From NCBI GenBank assembly GCA_037102815.1, contig BTPP01000004.1, positions 4,030,001 through 4,094,000 on the forward strand: DNA of 64,000 nucleotides, in the 5' to 3' direction. Position numbers and translations under genes: made by a program. Each line of letters starts with the position of its first letter. The stretch's first letter is position 1. The stretch is from Neurospora intermedia. Its lineage: Eukaryota; Ascomycota; Sordariomycetes; Sordariales; Sordariaceae. The notes under the pieces are model-generated. The model saw only the letters and a program-made list of their open reading frames with translations. It was not told the origin of the DNA and made no database searches. Positions 48,113 through 60,900 of the stretch are shown piece by piece.

Positions 48113-51100
48113 GCTAGATCCCAAGGGAAAGAGGATGGCGAGTAAGATGCGGTTTATAAATGGAGGGACTTCGGGGTTGTTGGCAATGGGTGCCAGGGAA
48201 GGAGTTGACTACTGACGGGGAAAAGGGAGACGGAGTGTTTGCAGCGAGTGGGATGTTGAAGTCCTTTCTCCTTGTGATAGGACGGAGCTTCCAAACCTTT
48301 TTCTTTGAAGGTGAAAGCGATCAAGGCCACCGAATTGGTGGATGATCTTTCATTCTTTGCACCGGGGTCTATGAGCTGTATCTGAACTAGGAAGAAGAGA
48401 GGCCAAACATCAATCTCACACCATCTTATCCTTTTCGTTTCCAAACAAAAATTGAGTCCAAAGCACACATATCACTACGAACACACATGAATTCACTCTT
48501 GCTGTTGACCGGCATGTGTGTCATGACACCAATGCCATCTCCTATTGCAAGCACTCGTACTGACACGTTCGAAATGGAAGTAAACAAACATGTAGTAACC
48601 TCGGCATTACTTTGAATTTCTTGGCCATCAACTACCCCCGGTGCGCGCGGCTCCCATCCATTTCTATCATGCCTACCTAATTAGGCAAACCCAAGATATT
48701 CGCCAAGGACCTCGGGATCGGTCTCGACTTAACCTATATAACCACCGCCACCGTCGCCTACCCCAAATATGCTGCTACTGCAATCTTCCATATGTTCTAG
48801 ACTTTGTTTGGCAACGTAAATATCGCTGTGTGGTTTTAGCCTGGGGTACGCCATAGAAGCCATCAGTATCAATTTGATGCAGTCGATCGAGAACCTCCAA
48901 GAATTAGTATAGCTCGACGGGAATAGCCTCAGGTCGCCACCCTAGTCTCGAGCCCCTACGGACGCTACCGCGTATCCCTGAGACCATGCTTGACGGGAAC
49001 GCTGAACCCCGATGTCCCGTCCTCAGCAGCCGGCAGCCAGGGCCTACTTTAAGCGGGGGCTTGGCGTTGTTGAAAGCTATTTAGATGTGCAAAGCTAGCA
49101 GCTGCTTGTCCCGTCCATTCAGGTCGTTGCGTCGCACCGTGGTTCCTCCGAGTCATGGAATTGAAAGCCCAAAAAGCAATTTCGCAGTATCGGGCCGGGA
49201 AAGTTGAAGATTACGTTCTCCTCGTGGTTCATCGTCGTCGTGGTTGTGTCCTTTGCCGCCCGTCGCCGACCACGACGAGTCCGGACTGGGCTCGGGTCCC
49301 TGACTGGTTAGTCACGGTAGTTGTCATGACGTAACAATATCACAGGCTTTCGGTCTAATTCCGTTGCCGCTGCCCGGGATGTAAGTAAATTTTGGGGGGA
49401 CCTCGTAGGAGCCATGGGAGCACGCGCAGAGCCCCAACACTGCGAGGGATCCCCGAGACCATTGCGTTTTAGGTTGTAGGGCTTATGAGATGCGAAATGA
49501 GAAAGGGATGGGTTGAGGGGTTGAGATCTCGGGAGGACCCTCGACAAAAGAAAGAATACAGTTGAATGTTGCGCAGGGCGGGTCGACCGAGGCTATGCAG
49601 ATGTTAATTAACGGGAATTGTGGAATATTTCGAGTCAAAGCCTTGAGTGAAGTCCGGGTTCTCCAAATTCGAGAGACGAGACATCTCGTGGTGTGCACAA
49701 CCTGTCAAGTTGACCATCTCAGTTTGTCAGTCCCCTGTCCCGGTTCCCGCTCCCGTGGAGGGGGGAGGTTGTGCTGTTCCAAGTAACAACACTTCTGTAT
49801 GGACTGTGCGACTTTTAGTTTGAAATGGGCGGGACATCGTTCGCTGGTCTCCCGCTCCTAACTCAACATCGACCGGCCGCAACCGAACTTCATGGGCAAC
49901 TCCCACACCTCACCCTCTTCTCCGAACTTCTGGTTCCTTCCGTCGCCGGTCAAACGGGTGCCTTTCCCGTTCGCATCAGGGCAGTGATGTGACAGTCAAG
50001 GCTTCAAGTCCAATCAGGGCACCTCGCGTCTTCGGGGCGACTCGCACGAATCTCGCCTCACCACCTTTCGAAACCCCTTCTGGGGCTCCCACCCCCAAGT
50101 CCGATATTCGCTGTCTGCCATGGCTCTCCAGCGCCGCTCCAGCCGCCGGCAGCGCGCTCACAGCGCCAGTTGGACAATTCGACTAGGTAACAAAGTGGCA
50201 TGGACCCGCTGTGAACTCTGGGGCGATGGAGACAGGTCCTTGAGGGATTGGAGGGACCCTGTAACTGCACTAACGCAAGGCAAAAACAGACTGTAACCAT
50301 GACCATGCCCGAAAAAGGTTTGAAGAACACACAAGAGAAAAGAGTTCCACTCTCCCCCTGACCCTGCTTGTGGCTCTTGGAGTGGAGACCTTTTGGATTC
50401 TCTCTTGGGCAGGGAACAGATGCGAGACATTTCCAAACAGAATCCAAGTCGCAGCTAATCAGCTCGTTGCGATAACCTTCAGGTGAGGTTGACGAATCAG
50501 GTCGTGAGACTCAAAGAACCCCGCTTATGTACATGTGCCATGGCTTGCCAAAGCATGCTTTTGATGTTCAACGCTTGATGCAAATGCACCTCTGCCATGT
50601 TCATCATGTCTTGTCATTGAGTTTTCGACTTTTTCAGCGTCAAGCGAAGTGACTCTTTGCATTCTCGTTTCTCCAAACTCTTTCTTCTTTGTCGCATGGA
50701 AACGCGGCATGTCGTAACGTGGAAACGACACGGAAGAGATGTAGTGATGTATGGTATCTTTACGAGCATTTAATACAGTCCCGATTCTGTGCATCTTCAC
50801 CAGCCCACATCAGCAATTGTGCACCCTACGGTTTTGAGTGGTAATTGGTGGGTGAATCCTTATCCTCACAGAAGGTATGTAAATAGGTGGTGCAAAAAAC
50901 AAAGAATACAGACGGGCTCACCACGAAAGCAGTGGTCGTGCATGTACTGTGTTTTGGCACCACCTGGTAGTGTAGATCAGGCTGTGGGAGGCTAGCTGGC
51001 CACACACACAACCTCTCCCTCCCTCCCTCTCGAAGAGGACACCCACTTCCATCTCGTCATGCCAGAGCCTCTTCCCCTCCTCAGTGTCGACCGTGCCACC

Positions 51101-53339
51101 TGGAAGCTAAGGAAAGAAAAAAAAAAAAAAAAAAAAAAAAGAGAGAGAGAAAACACCACAACACTCACCTCCTGCCCCTCTACCCCTCCTCACTTTCAAG
51201 GAACTAATGCACTGCAACGGCGGGAGTGATGAGAAAGCGAAGTGAGATGAGACATTTCATTCTCCCCCTCTCACTTGGAAAAAAAAAAAAAAAAACGAAG
51301 GAAGAAAAAAAAAAGCCTAGCGGTTGCCGTAGCCGTTTGTGCTTGGCCTGCTCTGTCTGTTCCATTCCTTGTCACTTTTGACGTTCGGGATGCTTGTTGT
51401 TGAAGGAGGAAGGTGCCGTCCAACCAGAATTGAGCTGACTGATTGACTGCATCAATTGCCTTCCACTCTTCCGGGGAATACCTGGCAGAAGGGTGACAAT
51501 CAAGATCTCGTACGACACTTCCATGGATCCTCGGACGGGAGGACGGGCGGTGAGCCCGGTCCTTTTATTCCCCCCAAAAACACCCTTGGTCTTCTAAACT
51601 TGTGGGGACCAGTTCCTGGTGTTCAACCCAACTGTGAATTTGTTTGCGTTTCTGGCAAGACGGCACATGTCGTTGAGCCTCACTTGACCTCGCCCAGCAC
51701 AAATACCAAACTCGACCGAAACACCACGAAAACGAACGAATATTTATCTATGCTGACTTGCAATATTTATCATTTCTATTCACTTATTTTTTTTCTCTTT
51801 TCTGGTTTCAACGCCTAGTAAGGGCACTCTCTAAACCTATGCAGTCCTGCAGTATGCAGCTGTCAGAACTGGACTCGGGTTTCATTAATTACTATGTCTT
51901 AAGCGAATGGCCTTTTTGTGTTGCTTCCAATTTATGGTAGCACCATGCATGAAAACGAATGTCAATTCCGCGGAAAAAGGGTCATGATAACACTGCGTGT
52001 TATATGTACGTATGTGCGTATGATGTATGCAACCTGATTCATCCTTTTTTCCAACATCTTTGGAAAATGAACGACGGTGAAAAATGTCTCGGGAGCAGGT
52101 GTGTACATATGCATGTTCCTCCTATCTCTGCCCAGTCAACCGGGTCCCGGCAATGGGTTTGTTTAGGGTTCGATTAGTGTCAAAATAAAGCTCAGCCCAA
52201 TACAATGAGGTCTACGCCGTATATCTAGCAGTTCTCACTTGTGACATATTCTCAACCTTGACTATACAAAGTAGATGTTCTCGACATGTCACTCAGACAC
52301 CTACAAAGACCCCCAATGACGATCCCATGAATTCTACTAATATGCTCTTTGCCGTAAGCCGAATCCCCATTCACTTGAAGCAAAGGCGCGACATCAGGTA
52401 GGAGCGCCTCTGCCACCCCGCAAATCTACAGTCTCAGTTTCCTATGATGTTGTTCAAACCCCAGCTTGCATCCAACGTCTCTAGTGCACATTAGTAGACG
52501 CCGACGGAGCCGATATAAGATCGGCATGGAGGAAGATCCGTACGCAATGCCGCCATCATCGACCAGCTCAATTGATGCTGCTGCGTAGTCTTGTAGTTTG
52601 AATTTCAACGTTTCCATTCAGATCTTCAAAAGAGTCTTTTTGCCTGTGCTAGCTTGGAGAGGGACAACAACCCCTAAAATAATACCATAGTGTACATTAG
52701 TTACGACTCGCACAGTTTACGCCACTACGGCGTGGCGGACAAGGTCGTCATCACTGCAACCGAATGTCGTGACTGGGGAACCCGACCGCTTCGCTTGTGT
52801 CGGCCCATCACATATAATCTTGGGAGGGCGGATGTCGTATGAAACTAACGGGTATGCAAAAAACGGAGCGAAGATCTCCAGATAAGTGCGCAGCATCGGA
52901 TTCGACACAAAGCAATTCTATAACACGACTACCTACATATGGTAGTCGAAGTATATATTTCACAGCTTTATCGCCAAACAGTGGTCAATCTTTCACAGTT
53001 TCGGGTGTGTACCACACAACAATGAATAAAAAAAGGGTATATTGCAGGTTGAATCAAAAGTTTAGCATTCTCAGAGCCCACGAAGCCGTCAAGGTAGGTA
53101 GCTTTCACATATCCAAACCGGCTACTATAAGGCCCTCTGTCGTCAGTAGCCAAACTGCAACCTGCGCGGAAACCAAAAGCTGGATTAGAAGAGACCCCCG
53201 CCAGTGTCTCGAAGACAACGAGGGGTCAGTCGCTCTTTGTATTTGGTAGGGGGAACGTTGCGGTCGATGGCATATATCAGTGCGGCTGACTAAAAGCGAA
53301 GACAGTCGCGGGTGGTTGGTTGGTATTAATGAACGATCT
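48113..53339. other. gene-poor region, 5.2 kb
   Basis: It lies between the 3' ends of MoaC (+) and Ykt6 (-). No open frame has coding character or a recognisable domain. It contains poly(A)/GA-rich tracts at 51117-51155 and 51278-51314 flanked by CT-rich sequence. No tRNA, 5S rRNA or transposon end was recognised. Long non-coding RNAs or very small spliced genes cannot be excluded. Confidence 0.45.
51117..51151. repeat. A24 tract followed by GA repeat
   Basis: 24 consecutive A at 51117-51140 followed by about five GA dinucleotides. A second A-rich tract (16 A, then GAAGGAAG and 10 A) lies at 51279-51314. Simple low-complexity sequence. Confidence 0.85.
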
Positions 53340-54116
53340 TTACATAACCAGGCAGCACGAGTTCTGCTTCTTCGCACTCTGGTAGAACATCTTGCTCTGC
53401 GCACTCAGGTCGGAACTCTTGGCGACCAGGTCGTCCAGCTTCTCGCCTCGTTGCAAAACCTAAGACTAGATTAGCATGTTGTATAGAGCATTGCTACCCT
53501 CTGTGAATGGACATACGCTATCAATAGCCTTGTGTAGGACGATCTTGGTCTCGTCGAGCTCCTGCTGGATCTTTGCAATGCTGCTCGCGTTGTTGGCATC
53601 TTGGTAGTCGCGAAGGTACTGCTCGATGGCCGGGAAAGGGATGTCGCCGTCGTTCTTGGCGGCGTTTATCGTGGCAACCGGCTTCTCCGAGAGAAACTGG
53701 TCCATGAGCTTGGAAAGGACACTGTGGGCGGCGATAGGAGGGTAGTCCTTGGTGATGACGACACCGCAAACACCCTCGGAGCGGGCATAGGCGTGGATAA
53801 TGTAATCTGTTCGGACACCACCTTGTCAGCTAGGCAAATGTATGCGAGCAGAGAGTTCACCATAGACGCACCTTGCTCCTCAACACTTTGCCTCTGGCCA
53901 GGCTTCGTCCTCTCTGCGACAGTCCTGCTGATCATGGTCATGAAGTTCTTGTATTGGTCTCGTGTGAACCTGGAGAAGTCGCTAAGCTCGTGGGCACCGC
54001 AGAGCTGCACCGCAGGCTGCTCGGTGTTTTTGTAGATCTTGTTTGCGGTCAGCAGGTACCTTCTTGTACCCCCTATGAAAGCAGCCGTATCTTACACCAA
54101 TGTAGTAGAGCTTCAT
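53340..54116 (-). CDS. YKT6: synaptobrevin-like R-SNARE Ykt6
   Basis: Exons on the minus strand are 54096-54116, 53872-54037, 53517-53806 and 53340-53459, 198 residues. Junctions: [52 protein letters not shown]. The longin domain covers about residues 1-130 ([20 protein letters not shown]). The R-SNARE helix follows ([40 protein letters not shown]) with the zero-layer arginine in VLQRGEK. The C-terminus CCLVM supplies the palmitoylated and prenylated cysteines (194 and 195), as in yeast CCIIM. Ykt6 works in ER-Golgi, endosomal, vacuolar and autophagosomal fusion. The first acceptor was chosen at AAG|ATCTAC because it gives the family's gap-free N-terminus; another acceptor pair gives an in-frame insertion of 11 or so residues. 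Confidence 0.95.
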
Positions 54117-56911
54117 GGTAGCGGTATTTGAAATGTCCCCGAGGTTTTGTTGTGGTCGTGTTTCAGAGCTTTGGCGCAAACCAGGCGAGTATCGCTGTTG
54201 ATGGTTCCTGACTGTACACGATGATGTTGATGTCTCGCGTTGGGATAGAGAGAGCCGATGTGATGGCGTGGGGAGCAATGAGGTCTGGAATTACCAATTC
54301 GTAGGGTTCGTCGTTAGATTAGGTTAATGGATTGTAAGTTGCGATGATTTGGTCAAGGAAGCGCGTCGCTGTGTCGGTCGTGGTTCGGGCTCGACGATTG
54401 TCGATGGATTAGGGGGTGGGGGGTTTGATAGACGACGCGCGATCGATGGCGGCAATGGCGATGCGATGAGGTATCGATGGAATCAAGCTGTTGTTCGAGG
54501 CTGAATGGCGATGTGTCGAAGCCAACCACAGCCGTCCGCTTCTTGTTGGGCCAGGCCATCGAGACCCATGCCCTCTGGGCTGGAACAGCGCCGTCAGGCG
54601 GGCGTCGGCCAAACACCGCCCCGCTAGCACATGTTAGTGCCAATGCTACTATAGGAAGACCTTGTCCTAACACGGGCTCTTGTTGCATCTCCGTGTCCTT
54701 TCATTTGCTTTTTGTTCAACCATGATTGACATGTGCAATGACGACTAAGACGACTACTCAAATCCCTACAATCGCACTTGTCAAGAATATTTTCCTGGAA
54801 CATCGAACAAAAGTTTTCAAGGGGACGGACTGATGATGTGGAAGGTGATTAGAAAGCATAAACAGAACAAGCGGAACGCCGGCCCATGCTTCTAACGAGG
54901 TTTCCTGAAGCGAAAAAAAGGGTCTGGGGTGTACAGTGTTCACCCGCGAAGCGAATATGTTTTGACATGCACTCTGCTCCGAGTCTGGAAGGGATCGCGG
55001 ACCTCTCAACGAGTATTACCCCTATGAGGTACATAGTATATGATTCCACGACTACCCAGTATGAAATACTATGGAGCAAAACTCCTTCGAGTCAGACGGA
55101 TGGGATCGATGCCTTGAATGACCTTTTCGAGAACAAAGTCATCGATCCTCTCCACCAGGTCCGGATATTACACCGCGCGGATTTCCACCTCTTGTCGGAT
55201 CTCGAAGCCTTTCGGGTACTTGTCATTCATGGTCGCACAAATGTAACTACACACATATGACCATCGAACCGCCTTGCCTACGCGTCTGTACATCACCAAT
55301 AATGTAAAGCTGGACATGACATTCTGGCCGAGAGATGGCCAGACTGGTGAAGCTGGAACTCTTCCTACCAAAAGTTGACCTTGATGGAACGACAACCATC
55401 AAGACCCGTAGTCGTAGTGTATGTAATGACGAGGAGATGGCTCAAAGAGGAAAACCAAGCCGTAGTGTAGTGTAGTGTAGTGTAGTGTAGACAAGCCTAG
55501 GAAAGAGACAAGGGGGGTTCGTGAAGTGGCCGGCACATGCGTCGGTTCCTCCTTCCACCTACACCAGATTTTGACGCCGGCGATGCCTGTGGTGCTCCAC
55601 CGCTTTTTGCACCGATTAGGACAAGCCCAGTGAGCTGTGGCTCTTCGCCATTCGTTTCCCCAGCGATCTCACTCTGCCGTCGCGGTGCCGTTCGCTTGTG
55701 AGAGATGGAAGAGGAACGGGCGGGATGCTGGGGGACGTTGGGACGGCGACGCAGCGCAGTGGACACTAGACTCTCTGCAGTGGGTTCGCAGTGCAGTGGG
55801 TGGGTGGACCCGCTGCTGCAGACCAGGGCCGAGCCAATCCCATTGGCTTTAAAGGCAAGTCCAGGGTGCAACGTCTTGCCGGGCAGTCGGGCGTAACCTG
55901 GACAGGAACCATCGTTCGCTCTTGACTCGCTTGGCTCTCCCTCGTCTGCTCCGTTGATTGACGAAGTCGACCTTCCCGACGCGACCTCGTCCCCCCTGGT
56001 CAGCTTCTCGAGCCTCGCCCACACTGGTGAGCGCTCCCTGTCAGATCTCCATCGATGCGGTCTGCCGTCGGCCAGACTTGCGGGCTTTGGCAATTTGAGG
56101 TATCCACCTGTTGGGTATGATAATAGTGTGGTCATGGTGCATCCGTGTTCTTTCCATAGAGGTATGGACTATTCCTGCAAGTACACCACAAGGAGAGATA
56201 TCTACCTGGGTAACCGTCCCGTATATAGCTGGCGGTACTTCTCGATTCATCGTCCGCGTCCTTCCGACCATCCGTCCTGCAAACGAACGCAACTTGCTCC
56301 GTTTGGCTCTTATACATACCCCTACCACCTACCTTACCTCTATCCGTTCCCTCCCAAGCCTCCTACTGCACTCTGTGCTTCCTACACTACCTACCATATA
56401 TATTACTCTGCTTCTTTGCCTCGCACTCTCTCATTACCTAAACCTGACCCTTTCTTTGCCCATGTGCAAGCAGCATACATAACTCGGAGTTTGGACACAC
56501 ACGGACCCCTCAAGTCTAGATCATCGACGCATCAACCAAACGAGGTTGAACGTCAACTGTGATCAGCTCTGGCTTTCTCTTATCTGCGGATACTTGCCGA
56601 CTAATATCGATACCAAAGTCACCTCGACCTCACCCTTCCTTCCTTCAACATCGCCCATCCATTATATACTGGATGAAGCAATAAACTTCTCCTCATCAAC
56701 CCTTGATCGCTCTTGAGACGTCTTCAACTTCGTCTCTTGCGACTTCCTATTCTGTCTGCTACGACAATTCAACAAGCCGCACGTGCCAACCATCCATCCC
56801 GCGCTTCCGTCCAGGTTGTTTGAAGCTAGGGTACTTATCTACAACTACACTCGACATTCTGTTCTGCGCAATCGAAACACATCACCGCCTCATCAGCCCA
56901 CCGCCACAGAC
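54117..56911. other. divergent region, Ykt6 / FYVE protein, 2.8 kb
   Basis: Promoters of both genes are expected here. A GTAGT pentanucleotide array lies at 55462-55490. Two overlapping frames of about 200 codons on opposite strands (55497-56135 minus, 55954-56562 plus) lack recognisable domains and are considered doubtful. From about 56300 to 56911 the sequence is CT-rich with ACCTACCTTACC words, probably the FYVE gene's leader. Confidence 0.45.
55462..55490. repeat. GTAGT pentanucleotide microsatellite
   Basis: Just under six perfect copies of the five-base unit (29 nt), after a related CGTAGTCGTAGTGTATG at about 55405. Confidence 0.9.
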
Positions 56912-57942
56912 ATGGCTACCGACTTCGTGATGCCTCAGTTCCCCAACAACCAGCAACAACCTCATTTCCAGCAAACATATCGTGGTTTTCATAATAACCC
57001 AAGTATGAATCGCCAACAGCCGCCGCCTCAGCAAGTGAGCACGGGTGCTCCTTATCAACCATCCGCCCAGTACAACGGCAGTGGCAATGGCAACAGCCGA
57101 CAAATTTCCCCTCTCAGTACGTCAGGGAATGTTTCGCCAACTTCCCCAAAGACCCTCACTCGTCAAATCCGCCCGCTGTATATGCCGGCTGCCCTCAGGC
57201 CGAACCAGTACGCATCCAAGCCGCCGACGTCGAGGCCCAGTTCCAAAGACGAGGAGATTGAGGAGGAGCGCAAGTTGAAACCAACCACCAGCTATATCGG
57301 ACGGGGTGCCCTGGGGCGGTTGAGCAGGAGAAACACTGGAGATAGCGGCATGTGCATCGACCCCAACGTGAACCTGGATCATTATCCCAAGCCGACTGGG
57401 GTTCCGACGCGGAAGCACTGGAAGGTACGTTTCCCCCGTCTTCCCTGTCATGTCTCACTTCGGTGAGGCTTTTGTGTGTTTGAAAGTGACACAAGATGCA
57501 TGGATTGACACGTCTAACTGTTTCTTCACAGCCCGACGCAGAGTCTACGGTATGCGATGATGCCAGGTGCAAGAAGAACTTCAATTACTTCACCCGCCGT
57601 CACCACTGTCGCAGATGCGGTAACATCTTCTGTGACGTCCACAGCGCATTCGAGATCCCCTTGGACCAAGATGCGAACTACAACCCACGGGGAACTCCAA
57701 GTCGCGCCTGTCAGCATTGCTATTCCCAGTTTAAGGAGTGGCGAAGCCGGGCCAACAGCCAGTCGTCGACCAGCGGCTCGTCTACCTCGGATGGCAATGC
57801 CACCAGCTCTGAGCCGGGCAGCCCGGTTCTTGCTTCCCCCATCACCCCCTCGGGGATTAAGATGGGATTCAATCTGGGATTGCCGAGCATGCCCGAGGTG
57901 GCCCACAGCGTCCCTAGGGACTGGAACTGGAGCACATTCTGA
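56912..57942 (+). CDS. small FYVE zinc-finger protein, variant zinc ligands
   Basis: Exons are 56912-57424 and 57532-57942, 307 residues, joined as RKHWK-PDAEST with a GTACGT donor and TTCACAG acceptor. Residues 1-165 are Gln/Pro/Ser-rich and disordered. The FYVE finger runs from about 170 to 240: the WxxD motif is WKPD (split by the intron), the PI3P-binding block is RRHHCRRCG (193-201), and FCDVHSAF and ACQHCYSQF follow. The first cysteine pair is spaced CX4C (179, 184) rather than CX2C, and the second half of the C205 pair is His208 rather than Cys. The basic PI3P-contacting residues are intact, so endosomal or vacuolar PI3P binding is likely. The C-terminus is Ser/Thr-rich and ends DWNWSTF. 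No other domain was seen; the specific role is unknown. Confidence 0.9.
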
Positions 57943-60900
57943 AGGCATGATTGGCCTTTGTGAAAGTCATTGTCTCCAGAGAGATGTCTCCTGGCTAGAG
58001 ACTTCTTCTCGCACTCTGCAATCCAGATGGATTGCTCGCTTTTGGACCAATCGCATAGAGTATGTGTACATTTCCTCCCGAGTCGAAATCCACCGGAGAC
58101 GCGGAGTTGAGTGGATCCTCCCATCCGGCAACGGCGACCACAACGGCCAATGTTTATTTTTACGACCGATATGGCCCGAGATTGAACGAAGAGTATATAC
58201 GCTTAATGCGTGACGTACCTAATGTGGCACAACGAGGTGGAATTAATGGGTTACGTTGCGTCGGATGAACATTTCTAGATGGTTCGTTCTGATCTACACG
58301 GCATAGGATTTCCCAGCGTTTGCGGGATTGAGCGTCTGCTTTTCGGCTTGCTTTCAGTTTATCACGACCTCTTGGCTTTGGACGTCACAAAGTCGGAAAA
58401 GAGTAGCGTGCATATTACAACAAAGAAACCCTCCGCATCAGACTGGGCCTCTGGCGGGATGGGCACTGGCGGAGTTGACCCTTTGGGCCTACGCACAACA
58501 GATTGCCCAGGGTTTGCCTGCGCGACATTTCGGTGGGCTTCTCGTCGAGCGGAGCGGAGGAGCACACGACTCGCGCCTGCAGCTTCGGACCCGCATCGTT
58601 GAGGCTGCTCCCCGCCGTCGGAGTAGGAAGGTTCCACGTCGTCCCGCTCAAGACTCCACTTTCTTCACCTTCGACGCGGTCCCCTCCACCCCTACCAATC
58701 CTATCAAGTGGATTTCCGCCGATCTGGCTTTGAGGATGAGCAGTTACACTAGATCTGGTCATGGGATCAGATTCAGAGCACCCGGGCAAGGGCCTAATTT
58801 TCCCTTTCCCTCACTTATCATACATAGAGTTGTTGAAGTTTTCTATGGTTTTGTTTGCTGTTTCTGTTTGAAGGGGGGGCCAGCCGCCAGCTAGCTCAAC
58901 CCACGGATTTGCAAATTTGCATAATTGGCGTTTCCCGACGGAATGTTTACTGTTTTCCTCCAGGCATGTCCGGAGAATAGGAGGACCCTTTTGTTTCGGC
59001 CTTTGCAATGTTGCTGTTTTTGTTGTTGTTGAGATCTGCATCATTTTTGCGAGAGACATTGCTAGGGACAATGTATAGGCGTTATTCTTTTTCTTTTCTT
59101 GGGATGTACATTTACAACAACATGGGACAAATGAGAAAGCAGTCGGAGAGTCGGAGGCTATCGATTCATATTCAGAACTTCAGATCGGCGTTTCGCTTAC
59201 TGCCTTTGCGTGTCGATATTCGTGTATAAGTGATGTAGAAGGAACATATACGAGTCAACGTGCGAGACGGAGAAGTTGGATCGAATACCTGGTGAGTTGA
59301 AGGTACTCGTATGAAGAGGATCATATCCAGATCAGTTACAATCAGTTTTCTTTGTTGTAGTCCTGTTGCTGTTGTACTGCACAGCAAGTCAGTAGGCACT
59401 CCGATGTTCCTTTCCTAAGCTGTCTAGGACATCATCTTTGAAGGAAGAGCATACCGACAAGTACCGTCGTCTAGTCCGTTCCTTACGAGTAGTCTTAGGT
59501 AGTTCCATGCTAGGCATGATCGTCCGTAAGAGTCCTAGACGAGTGTCTAATACCAAACAAAAGCTCTCTTACAACGCACAACGGTTATCAACTTGACACT
59601 CCCAACTTCAACTCGTCTCCATTGGCATCCTTGTCTTGCCGCTCACGGCCAACTTGGTGCCAGACGGGCGGAGTGCCTAGATGTGCTTACGTGCATGTTT
59701 GAGTGGCGTTGGCATGTGTGCGTGCGTGCCTGGCATCCTGCAGCCTGTCTTCGGCAGTCTGGACTTGAGTGGATGGTTTCCACGTTGCCCATCGCCGGGC
59801 GCCCAGGACCCGGAAAACTGTTTTTTTTTTCTTTCTTCGTGTTGCTGTAGAAAAGATCGGGTCAAAGATCTGTCAAACGCTTGCTTTTGGTGGCCGTCAG
59901 AGAACATGCACATGGTTGCGGGACACCACATATTGACCCTGCGATTTGGAAAACGAGTCTTCCAAGAGATTTTGTCTGGCGGCATTTCATGCAATTGTTA
60001 TCCCAACCTTTTAACCCCCCCGCCAACTCTCATTCAACTCTCAAAGGTCAAGGCAAAGGGGGGCAATCTTGATCTTCCTAAAGCTGATGGACTAAACCGA
60101 GTGAGTGGCTGTCATTCTTCTTTACTGTACTCCCTTTACCTTGTCGAGCTTGATCACACCGAGTTCCATATAACAAATGGCTCAATAAGACGGTACACGG
60201 GCAGGCAGATCTGCAGTATTCAAGTCATGTATGTATGTAGGCAGGCAAGCTCCCCTCAGCTTCCATATGATGAGGAAGGACGGGTAATTTGGGGGCATGA
60301 TATTACAGGACAAAAAAAGGGACATGAAGCCTATAGGATGCGAGAGAGAAAGGCAGGAAGAAAAGAAAGAAACGAGGAGAGAAAGAAAGAAAGAGATACC
60401 GATTCCTCGAAGCCAGTTGACTCAGGTTCCCTTTTTTTGTTTGTGTGTGTGTTCTTCTAAAAACACGCGAATCGATATCTCAATCCAGGTACGTTATTAC
60501 ACGGCTTACTTGGATCTCTTTGAGAGTATATATATACAAGCCGAAACTCCCATCCGAGAGCGAGACGTGCAGTCGACACCTCTACTTACCTTCCTACACC
60601 CACATTGCTTGCAAGAATGATTGCAGCCGCGGCATGCTGCTCTTTGCACAAGTCATCAAAAGCAAAAGTCATCTGTGAACCTTCTTCTTCCGAACGAATC
60701 CAATGAGAACGCAAATGAGATAGCTTTAATAATCTGTGTTCATACATCATCGCCAATGGAATCAAGGTGACAACTGAACCGAACGAACAAAAGGCAAAAA
60801 ATGGCGGTATTGGTGCTGAAAGAGAAAATACATACCTCTAGGTAGACGGGAGATAAGTTGGGCTCGGAAGGTCCGTCAGCCAAAGACTGGCCAGAGACTT

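Noticed and set aside
52158-52172. telomere-like TTTAGGGTT word
   Set aside because: A single unit only, with no tandem TTAGGG array.
59681-60460. 259-codon plus-strand frame in the FYVE/elongase gap
   Set aside because: It runs through poly(T) and GAAA-rich sequence, is Cys-rich at random, and shows no coding composition or domain.
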